Positions 16,292 through 24,596 of a stretch of 44,727 nt of DNA are shown here, piece by piece; the first letter of the stretch is position 1, and every line of letters begins with the position of its first letter. The notes beneath the pieces are model-generated. The model did no database searches. It was not told where the DNA came from and worked only from the letters and a program-made list of their open reading frames with translations. The stretch spans positions 1 through 44,727 of the forward strand of contig JAZSFD010000130.1 of assembly GCA_045532035.1 (NCBI GenBank), given 5' to 3'. The position numbers and the translations under genes are program-made. The stretch comes from UMGS1052 sp045532035. Lineage in GTDB: Bacteria > Bacillota > Clostridia > Oscillospirales > CAG-382.

Positions 16292-17050
16292 ATGCCATCG
16301 ATCTACTTATCCCCCTCAACCCAGGAATACAACATCTATTATGACAACTCCGGCTCGGAGGAATACTACATGAACCGTATCGCCGATGCCATGGAACCTT
16401 ATCTGATTTCGTCGAACATTTCTTTCACAAGAAATGACCCCGACAAAACTCTGTCTCAGGCGATTGCCGAATCAAATCTCGGAAACTATGATCTGCACCT
16501 TGCGCTTCATTCCAACGCTTCACCGGAAGCAACTCCGGGAGCATTGATGGGAGCGGATTTTTACTACTATACGGTAAGCGAAAGAGGACGACGCGCCGCA
16601 ACAGTTCTCGCCGACAACTACAAAAGCATATATCCCACCCCCTCTCTTGTGCGCGCAGTTCCGACCATGATACTTGCGGAGGTACGCAGAACAAACGCTC
16701 CCGCGGTTCTTGCAGAGCTTGCCTACCATGACAATCCTACCGATGCCGAATGGTTGAAGTCAAACATCGGGCTTATTGCAAAAAACCTTGTGCAGGGACT
16801 TTGCGAATACTTCGGCATCCCGTTCATCTCCCCCGGCGAGCCGAGCTACGACCGCATCGGAGAAGTTACAACTCAAGGTTCACGACTGAATATACGTTCA
16901 CGCCCGTCACTTGATGCACAAGTCCTTGCCCAGATCCCCAACGGCGAAAGAGTGACCGTCATTGAGCAGGTAGGAAACTGGTACGTTATTGAATATAACG
17001 GAATAATCGGTTTTGCCAGTTCGGATTATATCACTCTTATAACAAGATAA
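16292..17050 (+). CDS. N-acetylmuramoyl-L-alanine amidase (Amidase_3-like) with C-terminal SH3b domain
   Basis: A 252-residue protein. The N-terminal ~175 residues resemble Amidase_3: GSEEYYMNRIADAME, TRNDPDKTLSQAIAESN, LHLALHSNASPE (metal His) and APAVLAELAYHDNPTDA (catalytic-type Glu). The usual first zinc ligand in a DxGHGG motif is missing; the equivalent segment reads IYLSPSTQEYN. Residues ~190-252 form a bacterial SH3 domain (GSRLNIRSRPSLDAQVLAQI ... GIIGFASSDYI) that would bind peptidoglycan. No signal peptide or membrane segment is visible. ATG 16292 follows AAGGAG. It is a single-gene unit with its own terminator. Activity is uncertain given the altered metal site. Confidence 0.85.
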   Translation: MPSIYLSPSTQEYNIYYDNSGSEEYYMNRIADAMEPYLISSNISFTRNDPDKTLSQAIAESNLGNYDLHLALHSNASPEATPGALMGADFYYYTVSERGRRAATVLADNYKSIYPTPSLVRAVPTMILAEVRRTNAPAVLAELAYHDNPTDAEWLKSNIGLIAKNLVQGLCEYFGIPFISPGEPSYDRIGEVTTQGSRLNIRSRPSLDAQVLAQIPNGERVTVIEQVGNWYVIEYNGIIGFASSDYITLITR

Positions 17051-17053
17051 CCA

Positions 17054-17084
17054 AAAAACGGACGGTTTCACACCGTCCGTTTTT
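17054..17084 (+). terminator. Intrinsic terminator after the amidase gene
   Basis: A 13-bp perfect stem (AAAAACGGACGGT / ACCGTCCGTTTTT) has a 5-base loop and a U-run within the descending arm, 3 bases after the stop. Confidence 0.92.
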
Positions 17085-17096
17085 ACCTATTTTCTA

Positions 17097-17125
17097 TTGA
17101 CAATAAATGTTTTGGGATATATAAT
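17097..17125 (+). promoter_or_regulatory. Consensus sigma-A promoter for queT
   Basis: TTGACA (17097-17102) and TATAAT (17120-17125) are separated by exactly 17 bp, about 40 bp before the riboswitch aptamer. Strength is thus set high and control is left to the riboswitch. Confidence 0.88.
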
Positions 17126-17165
17126 GTATTTTGTATGCGTATGTTTATGATACGTACAATTATCA

Positions 17166-17206
17166 GTGAGTTCGAGACCTTCCTCACTTAAAACAAAACT
17201 AAAGGA
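17166..17206 (+). ncRNA. PreQ1-I riboswitch
   Basis: P1 is GTGAG/CTCAC (17166-17170 and 17182-17186), with loop TTCGAGACCTTC between. It is followed by an A-rich tail TTAAAACAAAACTAAAGG. Loop ACC can pair with the AAGG of the tail to form the H-type pseudoknot, closely resembling the Thermoanaerobacter preQ1-I aptamer. The AAGGAG ribosome site (17202-17206) is part of the pairing, so ligand binding should hide it and repress translation. The downstream gene is a predicted preQ1/queuosine-precursor transporter, which independently supports the call. Confidence 0.85.
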
Positions 17207-17212
17207 GACATT

Positions 17213-17710
17213 ATGAAAAACAAAAGAATCAAAAACCTCATCCACGCAGCGGTCATTGCCGCACTGTATGTTGTTCTCACCTATTTTTCGGCTCTGTTCG
17301 GTCTTTCGAGCGGTTCGATCCAGTTGAGAATTTCCGAGGCGCTGACCATTCTCCCCATCTTCACACCTGCTGCAATACCCGGACTTTTTGTCGGTTGCTT
17401 TACGGCAAATCTGCTGCTGGGCTCAGCCATATGGGATGTGATCTTCGGAAGCATTGCGACCCTTTTGGCAGCGATCTTTTCGCGTATGCTAAGAAAAACT
17501 CCCGTGGCAGCATTTGTTCCGCCGCTGGTGTTTAACACCCTGATCATTCCGCCCGTCATATATTATGTATACGGCAGTGAAGAAGCAATGTATCTGACAT
17601 ATATCGGAGTTTTTGTCGGAGAAGCTCTTTCGTGTGGAATATTCGGGTTTATTCTTTACAAAGTTTTGAAAAATAACAAATCAATTTTCGGAGAAAATGA
17701 TGGCACCTGA
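17213..17710 (+). CDS. queT: QueT-family queuosine precursor transporter
   Basis: A 165-residue integral membrane protein with five or six hydrophobic segments and the family signature SIQLRISEALTILPIFTPAA, then IPGLFVGCFTANLLLG and WDVIFGSIATLLAA. QueT proteins are S-components of ECF transporters importing preQ1 or related queuosine precursors for tRNA modification; the energising EcfA/A'/T module would be elsewhere in the genome. A preQ1-I riboswitch overlaps the ribosome site (AAAGGAG). The 3' end overlaps the next gene by 14 bases. Confidence 0.92.
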   Translation: MKNKRIKNLIHAAVIAALYVVLTYFSALFGLSSGSIQLRISEALTILPIFTPAAIPGLFVGCFTANLLLGSAIWDVIFGSIATLLAAIFSRMLRKTPVAAFVPPLVFNTLIIPPVIYYVYGSEEAMYLTYIGVFVGEALSCGIFGFILYKVLKNNKSIFGENDGT

Positions 17711-17891
17711 AAAAAACAAAACCACCAACTGTGAATGCTGTGCGTTTTATGTCTATGACGACATTGACGACTGCTATTATTGCGATATCAATCTCGACGA
17801 GGACGAAATGAGCAGATTTCTCTCGGGCACAAACAGCGCGTGCCCCTATTTTCAGTTCTTTGACGAGTATGACCTTGCCCGCAAGCAGTAA
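17697..17891 (+). CDS. Small Cys-rich protein (DUF6472-like)
   Basis: A 64-residue acidic protein with paired cysteines: TNCECCAFYVYDD, DDCYYCDINLDEDEM and SACPYF, ending DEYDLARKQ. The pattern matches small proteins of Clostridia annotated as DUF6472, probably binding a metal such as zinc; that name is from memory. It starts at ATGATG inside the end of queT (GGAG upstream), so it is translationally coupled and probably under the same riboswitch transcript. A role is unknown. Confidence 0.75.
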   Translation: MMAPEKNKTTNCECCAFYVYDDIDDCYYCDINLDEDEMSRFLSGTNSACPYFQFFDEYDLARKQ

Positions 17892-17916
17892 GCTTTTTAA
17901 CCGAAAGGACATAAAA

Positions 17917-19320
17917 ATGACCGCCTTTTTCAAAAGCCTTATTGGCGACAAAGCCTTTTATAAAAGAGTTTTCTTCATAACTCTTCCAATTCTTATCCAG
18001 AATGTCATAACGAATTTTGTTAGCCTTGTGGACAACATCATGGTCGGAAGCCTCGGCACCGAGCCCATGTCAGGCGTTGCCATCACAAATCAGCTTATAT
18101 TCGTTTTCAATCTCTGCATCTTCGGTGCAATTTCGGGTGCCGGCATCTTTTCGGCTCAGTTTCACGGATGCGGTGATGTCAAGGGTGTTCGGGATACCTT
18201 AAGGATCAAGATCATCTTTGTCGCCGTCATAACTCTTATCGCCGAAGCGATATTCATTTTTTTCGGGGACGAGCTTATCAGAATGTTTCTGCATGAGGGA
18301 AAAGAAGAAATTGATATCGAAGAAGCTTTCAGACAGGCAAAGAATTATATGTCTGTCATGCTTCTGACTCTCCCCTTTTTCGCATTCATGCAGGCTTATT
18401 CCGACACTCTGCGCTCCACATCGGAAACGGTTCTTCCGATGAAAGCAAGTGTTGTAGCCGTTCTGACAAATGTATGTTTTAACGCAGTTTTTATATTCGG
18501 TCTTTCGATGGGAGTTGTCGGTGCCGCCGTTGCAACAGTTATGGCACGCGTTGTTGAATGCTTCATTGTTGTCCTTTGGACTCACACGCACAAACAAAAA
18601 GCTCCTTTTGTCGAAGGGGTATACCGTTCCTTCAGAATCCCCGGAAATCTCATGAAGAATGTCATGACAAAAGGTTTTCCCCTACTTTTAAACGAAGCTC
18701 TTTGGTCACTTGGAATGACTGCCATCGTCAACGCTTATTCTCAACACGGTGCAGAGGTCGTTGCGGCACAAAGCATCAGTTCGACAGTTTCAAACCTGTT
18801 CAACTGTGCGTTTTTTGCCTTCGGCAACGCCATAGCCATAATCGTCGGTCAGCATCTCGGTTCAGGCGAGCTCGAAAAGGCAAAGAGAGATGACAAGAGG
18901 CTTCTTTTTGCCTGCGTTGTCACCTGTACTGTCGTCGGCGGAATCATGGCGCTTGTGGCGCCCCTTTTCCCCGGGATTTACAATACCACAGACAGCGTGC
19001 GATCTCTTGCATCACAGTTCCTTATAGTTAGTGCTCTTTCGATGCCAATACACGGTTTTGCCCATTCGGCATATTTCACACTGCGCTCGGGCGGAAAGAC
19101 CATGATAACCTTTGTTTTTGACTCCGGCTTTATCTGGGCAGTTTCATACCCCGTGGCATTCATACTTACAAAATACACCAATGTTTCTATTCTTCCCCTT
19201 TATACCATAATTCAGCTGGTAGACCTTGTGAAGGTCATCGTTTCGATCTTCCTTTTGAAAAGCGGTATATGGGTAAACAATCTGACAGACGAAAAAGATA
19301 AAAAGGAGAAACTATCATGA
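17917..19320 (+). CDS. MATE-family efflux transporter
   Basis: A 467-residue multidrug and toxin extrusion protein with about 12 membrane segments. The N-terminal repeat has FFITLPILIQNVITNFVSLV and NIMVGSLGTEPMSGVAITNQ, and the central repeat has GFPLLLNEALWSLGMTAIVN, both hallmarks of the family. ATG 17917 follows GAAAGGA. It probably exports a cationic drug or metabolite by Na+ or H+ antiport. It is coupled to the following MBL gene through an ATGA overlap and is part of the run beginning with queT. Confidence 0.95.
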   Translation: MTAFFKSLIGDKAFYKRVFFITLPILIQNVITNFVSLVDNIMVGSLGTEPMSGVAITNQLIFVFNLCIFGAISGAGIFSAQFHGCGDVKGVRDTLRIKIIFVAVITLIAEAIFIFFGDELIRMFLHEGKEEIDIEEAFRQAKNYMSVMLLTLPFFAFMQAYSDTLRSTSETVLPMKASVVAVLTNVCFNAVFIFGLSMGVVGAAVATVMARVVECFIVVLWTHTHKQKAPFVEGVYRSFRIPGNLMKNVMTKGFPLLLNEALWSLGMTAIVNAYSQHGAEVVAAQSISSTVSNLFNCAFFAFGNAIAIIVGQHLGSGELEKAKRDDKRLLFACVVTCTVVGGIMALVAPLFPGIYNTTDSVRSLASQFLIVSALSMPIHGFAHSAYFTLRSGGKTMITFVFDSGFIWAVSYPVAFILTKYTNVSILPLYTIIQLVDLVKVIVSIFLLKSGIWVNNLTDEKDKKEKLS

Positions 19321-20111
19321 GCAAAACCGAAATTCTGTTTCTCGGCACCGGTGCCGCAGACTGGGACTATAAAAGAGACATCGCAAGACCTGATTTCAGA
19401 GCACTTTCGGGAATACTTATTGACGGGCACATCATGCTCGACTGCGGTCCCGGAGCTTTTGTTTATGAAGACAGATTCGGTCTTTCGGGCATATACAAGA
19501 ATGTTGATACAGTTTTCATGACGCACTCACACGACGATCATTTCGATGCCGCTTGTGTTTCGCGCCTTTGCCGCGAAAGTGAAAAAAAGATAACGCTTTA
19601 TGGCGACAAAGTCTTTGAAAAGCTTCTTCCCAATGAAGAAAATCTCACCTTCATTCCCCTTGATGCGAGATACAATGAAAGCTGCATCGTTTCCAATTAT
19701 ACCGTAACTGCTCTTAAAGCAAACCATGCAACCACTTTCCCCGAGGAACAGGCTCATCATTATCTTTTTGAAGGCGAAAAGAATCTTTTTGTCGGCTACG
19801 ACGGCGGATGGCTTATGGCTGAAACATGGAAATTTTTGCAAAGCAAGCATATCGATGTTTATATTATCGATTCCACCTGCGGCGACAGCTTTGAATGCAC
19901 TTACAATTTCAGAAACTTCTCGCACAACAACATACCCATGATCGACTTCATCTTCAAGACCTTTCTTGAAAACGGAGTTGCAGACGAAAACACTCAGCTT
20001 ATCATATATCACCTTGCAAGAACTCTTCATCCGACACATGACGAGGTCTGTGCAAAGGAAAGCAAAAAAGGCTATATCGTGGCATATGACGGCATGAAAT
20101 ATTGCTATTGA
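19317..20111 (+). CDS. MBL-fold metallo-hydrolase
   Basis: A 264-residue metallo-beta-lactamase-fold protein of the RNase Z/PhnP-like superfamily. The N-terminal strand is EILFLGTGAADWD, the zinc motif is FMTHSHDDHFDAA, a third-ligand region is VTALKANHATTF, and YDGGWLMAETW holds the bridging Asp region. IIYHLARTLHPTHDE near the end supplies the last His. All ligands look intact, in contrast to the interrupted MBL gene at 9758-10495. The specific substrate is unknown. ATG overlaps the MATE stop codon; AAAGGAG lies upstream. Confidence 0.88.
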   Translation: MSKTEILFLGTGAADWDYKRDIARPDFRALSGILIDGHIMLDCGPGAFVYEDRFGLSGIYKNVDTVFMTHSHDDHFDAACVSRLCRESEKKITLYGDKVFEKLLPNEENLTFIPLDARYNESCIVSNYTVTALKANHATTFPEEQAHHYLFEGEKNLFVGYDGGWLMAETWKFLQSKHIDVYIIDSTCGDSFECTYNFRNFSHNNIPMIDFIFKTFLENGVADENTQLIIYHLARTLHPTHDEVCAKESKKGYIVAYDGMKYCY

Positions 20112-20124
20112 AAAGGATAAAACA

Positions 20125-20640
20125 ATGATACAATCAAGACCTGCGCTCAAAGGGAAAAAGCTTGTTTATATGCCGCTGGGATTTCTTGCAGCGTGTGTGC
20201 TTCTTTTTCCCGCATCCCAGGCGGTGGGAAGATATGCCGCCATCATTCAGCTTTTTGCGCTTGTTTGCGCGGCATACAGTCTGTTTTTGCTCACAAAATA
20301 TGTTCTTCCCGACTATCTTTACACAATCGAAGACGGACATTTCACGGTACATAAAATCAACGGCAAAAAAAGCGTATGTGTTGCCGATATTGAGCTTTCG
20401 GATATAAACCGCAAGCTTTCGACCGTAGATGAATACAAAAAGGATGATGTGGCACGAAGAGTTCATTCTTTTATCAAAAATCCCGGAGATGAAAGGCTTC
20501 GCTATGTCATCTGCAATTTCGGCACTGAAGAATGCGCAATTCTTATCGAACCGGACGAGCTTTTTGAAAAGCAAATGACTGCTCTTATCGATGAATGGAA
20601 AAACAGAAAATCTGAAGAAGAGGATGAAGACGATGAATAA
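20125..20640 (+). CDS. Two-TM membrane protein of unknown function
   Basis: A 171-residue protein with two adjacent hydrophobic helices (YMPLGFLAACVLLFPASQAV and AAIIQLFALVCAAYSLFLL). A ~110-residue cytoplasmic beta-rich domain resembling small PH-like domains follows (YTIEDGHFTVHKINGKKSVC), ending in an acidic tail EEEDEDDE. I cannot assign a function. It sits between the MBL gene and thiI, overlapping thiI by 8 bases, and is probably part of the same transcript. Confidence 0.7.
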   Translation: MIQSRPALKGKKLVYMPLGFLAACVLLFPASQAVGRYAAIIQLFALVCAAYSLFLLTKYVLPDYLYTIEDGHFTVHKINGKKSVCVADIELSDINRKLSTVDEYKKDDVARRVHSFIKNPGDERLRYVICNFGTEECAILIEPDELFEKQMTALIDEWKNRKSEEEDEDDE

Positions 20641-21826
20641 ATTCAACGAGGTTATACTCCTTAAATACGGTGAGATCGTGCTCAAGGGTCTCAACAAATC
20701 CTATTTTGAAGGTCTGCTACTGACCGATATCAAGAAAAGAATAAAAAAATACGGCGAATATGAAATCAAGCGCGCACAATCTACGGTTTATGTCGAACCC
20801 TGCGACGATGCCGCAAGAGAAAACTTCGAGCTTACCTACAAGGAATGCACAAAGGTCTTCGGCATTGTTTCGTGCTGCCGCGCCGCCACAGTCAAAAAGG
20901 ATATGAACGATATTCTTGAAAACATCGTTGATTATACTTACGAAAAGCTGAGGTCAGTAAAGACCTTCAAGGTCGAAGCAAAGCGCTCGGACAAGCAATT
21001 CCCCTATGACTCCCCCGCAATTTCAAAGGAATGCGGAGGACTTCTTCTGCGCCGTCACAAGCATCTGAAGGTTGATGTTAAAAACCCCGACACGGTGGTT
21101 ATGGTGGAGATCCGCGATTACGCGGCATATATTCACTGCGGCTCGGATGAGGGTGCCGGCGGTCTTCCCCACGGCAGCGCAGGAAAAGGTCTGCTTCTCC
21201 TTTCAGGAGGAATCGACAGTCCCGTGGCAGGCTACAGAATGGCGCGCCGAGGAATTTCGCTTGATGCCGTCCATTTCGAAAGCTACCCTTACACCAGCGT
21301 CCAGGCACGCGAAAAGGTTATTGAGCTTGCCCAGATCATGACAGACTATTGCGGAGACATTAACCTCAACATCATTTCGGTCACGCACATTCAGGAAGAG
21401 CTCAAGAATAAATGCCGTGAGGAATATTTCACCCTGCTTCTGCGCAGATTCATGATGAAGATTGCCGAACGCATCGGACTTTTCTATAACTGCACCTGTA
21501 TCATCACCGGCGAAAGCGTAGGTCAGGTGGCAAGCCAGACCATCCCTGCCATCACCGTCACAAACGATGCAGTCAAAACACTTCCGGTCATCCGTCCTCT
21601 TATTGCCAACGACAAGGAGGAGATCGTAAAGCACGCCCGTCACATCGGCACATTTGAAACATCAATTCTCCCCTATGAGGATTGTTGTACAGTGTTTACC
21701 CCGAAGCACCCTGTCACAAAGCCGTCGCTTGCAAACATTCTTGAAGAGGAAGCAAAGGTCGATGTTGAGGCTCTTATCGAAGAGGCTCTGTCCACAAAAT
21801 CTTTCGTAAAAGTGACAAGAGGTTAA
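20633..21826 (+). CDS. thiI: tRNA 4-thiouridine synthase ThiI
   Basis: A 397-residue ThiI. The N-terminal ferredoxin-like/THUMP region (LLKYGEIVLKGLNKSYFE; FKVEAKRSDKQFPYDS) is followed by the PP-loop ATP pyrophosphatase motif SGGIDS (191-196) and CIITGESVGQVASQT. There is no C-terminal rhodanese domain, so it is the short form common in Bacillota, which takes sulfur from a dedicated cysteine desulfurase. It makes s4U in tRNA and may or may not serve thiamine synthesis. ATG 20633 is preferred to 20624 on spacing from AAGAGG. Five bases separate it from pncC. Confidence 0.95.
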   Translation: MNKFNEVILLKYGEIVLKGLNKSYFEGLLLTDIKKRIKKYGEYEIKRAQSTVYVEPCDDAARENFELTYKECTKVFGIVSCCRAATVKKDMNDILENIVDYTYEKLRSVKTFKVEAKRSDKQFPYDSPAISKECGGLLLRRHKHLKVDVKNPDTVVMVEIRDYAAYIHCGSDEGAGGLPHGSAGKGLLLLSGGIDSPVAGYRMARRGISLDAVHFESYPYTSVQAREKVIELAQIMTDYCGDINLNIISVTHIQEELKNKCREEYFTLLLRRFMMKIAERIGLFYNCTCIITGESVGQVASQTIPAITVTNDAVKTLPVIRPLIANDKEEIVKHARHIGTFETSILPYEDCCTVFTPKHPVTKPSLANILEEEAKVDVEALIEEALSTKSFVKVTRG

Positions 21827-21831
21827 GTCTC

Positions 21832-22335
21832 ATGTACGAAAACAACAAAAACGAATATGTCCTTGTCGAAAAGCTCATCGAAAAAAAGCTGACTGTTGCC
21901 ACCTGCGAATCATGCACCGGAGGTCTTATTTCAAAAAGGATCACAAATGTCCCCGGAGCATCTGAAGTGTTCGGTTACGGTGTCTGCACTTATGCCAACG
22001 AAGCAAAAATGAAGCTGCTCGGCGTTCAAAAGGAAACGCTTGAAAAATTCGGCGCCGTATCAGAGCAGACAGCAATTGAAATGGCACGCGGAATGCTTGC
22101 GCTTTCAGGCGCAGATGTGGCAGTATCCACCACAGGCATTGCAGGTCCCGGCGGCGGAACAGACGAAAAGCCAGTAGGACTTGTGTATACCGCCGTATGC
22201 TCAAAGGACGGCTATTGCGAGTGCAAAAAGCTTCTTCTCGGCAACATCGAAAATCCCGACAGAGAAAACATCCGCCATGCCGCCTCCTGCGAGGCGCTGG
22301 GGCTTGTTATCAAATATCTGGAGAAAAAGCAATGA
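21832..22335 (+). CDS. pncC: Nicotinamide-nucleotide amidohydrolase PncC (CinA C-terminal domain)
   Basis: A 167-residue stand-alone CinA C-terminal domain. TVATCESCTGGLISKRITNV is the family signature with the catalytic Ser/Cys region, and VSTTGIAGPGGGTDEKPVG the second. The enzyme deamidates NMN to nicotinic acid mononucleotide in NAD salvage. The N-terminal molybdopterin-binding-like half of full CinA is absent and no start for it is seen upstream, as in E. coli YgaD/PncC. It lies five bases after thiI and overlaps the methyltransferase gene by ATGA. Confidence 0.93.
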   Translation: MYENNKNEYVLVEKLIEKKLTVATCESCTGGLISKRITNVPGASEVFGYGVCTYANEAKMKLLGVQKETLEKFGAVSEQTAIEMARGMLALSGADVAVSTTGIAGPGGGTDEKPVGLVYTAVCSKDGYCECKKLLLGNIENPDRENIRHAASCEALGLVIKYLEKKQ

Positions 22336-23492
22336 TAACAGAAGATATCAAAAATGCCTTGCTTCCGCTCTTGGGCGCAAAGATCATAAAGTTTACGATA
22401 AGCAATCCGAAAAGCACCCTTGAGGAATACAAGCGCATCACCGGAAGATACGGTGAAAAGGGATTTCTTATCGAGAAATTCACCGAAAAGCAGGCTTTTC
22501 ACGAAACTGTTTCCACCGATGCTTTGTTCGGTTTTCTCGAAAAAGCTCTTTCCGAAAGCTTCAGACAGCTCAATGTTCAATGCGAGGGGTTCGATTTCGA
22601 GCTGAAGATATCAAAAAAAGGCAAGCTCCTTACAAACAAATCAAAAAACTCATCTCTTGCGTCTGTCCCCGACATTTCGCACAACCGCAGGAAAAACTAT
22701 ATTCTCGAAGAGGGCATCTTTGTGCCCGCTCTTTATGAGCTGGGAGTCATGACAAAAGATGGAAAGATCGTTGCTCAGAAATATGACAAATTCAAGCAGA
22801 TAAACCGCTTTGTGGAATGTGTTGACGACGCTCTGAAAAACGATGAAAGCGAAAAAACGCTGGAAATCGTCGATTTCGGCTGCGGAAAATCTTATCTCAC
22901 CTTTGTTCTTTATTACTATATGACACAGATCAAAGGAAGAAAGGTGCACATCACAGGTCTTGATCTCAAAAAAGATGTCATTCAAAAGTGCAACGAAGTC
23001 GCAAAAAAATACGGCTATTCCGACATGACCTTTCTCTGCGGCAACATCAAGGACTATAAGCCGAAAAACCCGCCCGACATGGTGGTCACGCTTCATGCCT
23101 GCGATGTGGCGACAGATTTTGCTCTTTACAACGCAATTCTTTGGCAGAGCAGATATATCTTCTCTGTCCCCTGCTGTCAGCACGAGCTGAACACAAATAT
23201 CAACAGCGGCGCTTTCGGCATCATGACAGATTATGGGCTTATTAAAGAAAGATTCTGTGCCCTTGCCACCGATGCACAGAGGGCAAAGCTTCTTGAGCTT
23301 TGCGGATACAAGACTGACATCCTTGAATTTATCGACATGGATAATTCACCCAAGAATCTTCTGATTCGCGCAAAAAAAACAAAAGCACCAAATGAATACA
23401 AAAGAAAAGCAATTCTGTCAGAGCTTGATGATTTCATGAAGATTTCCGGTTGCGAGCTCGCCCTTTACAAGCTACTGAAAGAAAAAATATAA
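22332..23492 (+). CDS. SAM-dependent methyltransferase (Methyltransf_32-like)
   Basis: A 386-residue class I methyltransferase. An N-terminal ~150-residue domain precedes the SAM site IVDFGCGKSYLTFVLYYYM. Further on are HITGLDLKKDVIQKCNE, then VVTLHACDVATDFALYNAI and SVPCCQHELN, the pattern of the GSTCD/Methyltransf_32 group. Related proteins are thought to modify RNA; the target here is unknown. ATG 22332 overlaps the pncC stop (ATGA), so the longer upstream open frame is not coding. It completes the thiI-pncC-methyltransferase set. Confidence 0.85.
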   Translation: MITEDIKNALLPLLGAKIIKFTISNPKSTLEEYKRITGRYGEKGFLIEKFTEKQAFHETVSTDALFGFLEKALSESFRQLNVQCEGFDFELKISKKGKLLTNKSKNSSLASVPDISHNRRKNYILEEGIFVPALYELGVMTKDGKIVAQKYDKFKQINRFVECVDDALKNDESEKTLEIVDFGCGKSYLTFVLYYYMTQIKGRKVHITGLDLKKDVIQKCNEVAKKYGYSDMTFLCGNIKDYKPKNPPDMVVTLHACDVATDFALYNAILWQSRYIFSVPCCQHELNTNINSGAFGIMTDYGLIKERFCALATDAQRAKLLELCGYKTDILEFIDMDNSPKNLLIRAKKTKAPNEYKRKAILSELDDFMKISGCELALYKLLKEKI

Positions 23493-23510
23493 TGAAAGAG
23501 AGGTATACCC

Positions 23511-24563
23511 ATGAGTGCACCAACCGGCGGTCGGGACAAAGCAATTGACATTATAAAAGCAATTGCCATTCTCGGTGTTATTATCATTCACACCTGTGGG
23601 GCAGGATATTTTTATCCCGTCAACAGCTCGGATTTTGCGTTTACGGTATTCTGGGGCTCAATTTCAAGAGCTGCCGTTCCGTTGTTTTTAATGTGTAGCG
23701 GAGCACTTCTTATTCCTTCCGAAAAAAACCTCACTTTCAAAAAGCTCTATACAAAAAATATTCTTCGCCTGGCTGTATCAATGCTCTTTTGGGCAACGGC
23801 GTATAAAGCATATCATATGTTGGCAACCAACAGTTTCAGCCTGCCGAATCTTTTCTTCTCATTCAAGGAAGTGTTGCTGTTCAAGCAGGAATTTCATCTT
23901 TATTACATCCATATAATGTTTCTTGTTTACGCATTTCTACCCATCACCCGTTCGTTTATTCACAGCGCATCCAAAACCACGCTTTATTATTTTCTCGCGG
24001 TATGGTTTGCCGTCGGGATTCTTTATCCGACATTGCGTATTTTTTGGCCGATGACTCTTATCGGCGGGATTCCTGCGCAGTATTATCTGAATATGACCTA
24101 TACCTCCATCGGCTACGGTGTTTTGGGATATGTGCTCAACAGCAAGAAAATTTCGGCAAAACTCGGCGTTATTATGACCGTTTTTGGGTTTCTTTCGGTT
24201 TTTCTTCCGACCTATTTTTTCTCAGTGAAAAACGGATATCTGTTTGAGCATTTTCTTGAGGGAATGTCTGTCGGAGTATGCATCTTTGCTTGCGGAATTT
24301 TTGTTCTCGGCAAACATCTCTCATATATTTTGGATAAAAAGCAGCGCTTTGCGGCACCTTTTGGGTACATATCAAAAGCCTCATTCTGCATTTATCTGAT
24401 TCATGTTTTTGTAATATACTTTTTTGAAAAAACAGGTTTTGTATCTACGGAATTTCCAACCATTCTTTCAATCCCCTGCATTTCTCTTTGCAACCTTGCG
24501 ATCTGTGCTTTGATATACCTGCCCTTATCAAAACTCCCCCTTATAAGAAAATGGCTGATTTAA
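23511..24563 (+). CDS. Acyltransferase family 3 membrane protein
   Basis: A 350-residue polytopic protein with about ten membrane segments. The N-terminal family signature is RDKAIDIIKAIAILGVIIIH with the catalytic-type His at the end, followed by SISRAAVPLFLMCSGALLIP. Such O-acyltransferases (OatA/WecH type) transfer acetyl or succinyl groups to surface polysaccharides. There is no fused SGNH domain. ATG 23511 follows GAGAGG. No glycan-synthesis genes are adjacent, so the acceptor is unknown. Confidence 0.92.
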   Translation: MSAPTGGRDKAIDIIKAIAILGVIIIHTCGAGYFYPVNSSDFAFTVFWGSISRAAVPLFLMCSGALLIPSEKNLTFKKLYTKNILRLAVSMLFWATAYKAYHMLATNSFSLPNLFFSFKEVLLFKQEFHLYYIHIMFLVYAFLPITRSFIHSASKTTLYYFLAVWFAVGILYPTLRIFWPMTLIGGIPAQYYLNMTYTSIGYGVLGYVLNSKKISAKLGVIMTVFGFLSVFLPTYFFSVKNGYLFEHFLEGMSVGVCIFACGIFVLGKHLSYILDKKQRFAAPFGYISKASFCIYLIHVFVIYFFEKTGFVSTEFPTILSIPCISLCNLAICALIYLPLSKLPLIRKWLI

Positions 24564-24596
24564 CAATTAACATAACACGAAAAGGAGTAATCTACC

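Noticed and set aside
17161..17190. TTCGAGACC resembles a tRNA T-loop
   Set aside because: No acceptor, D or anticodon arms surround it; the segment fits a preQ1-I aptamer upstream of queT.
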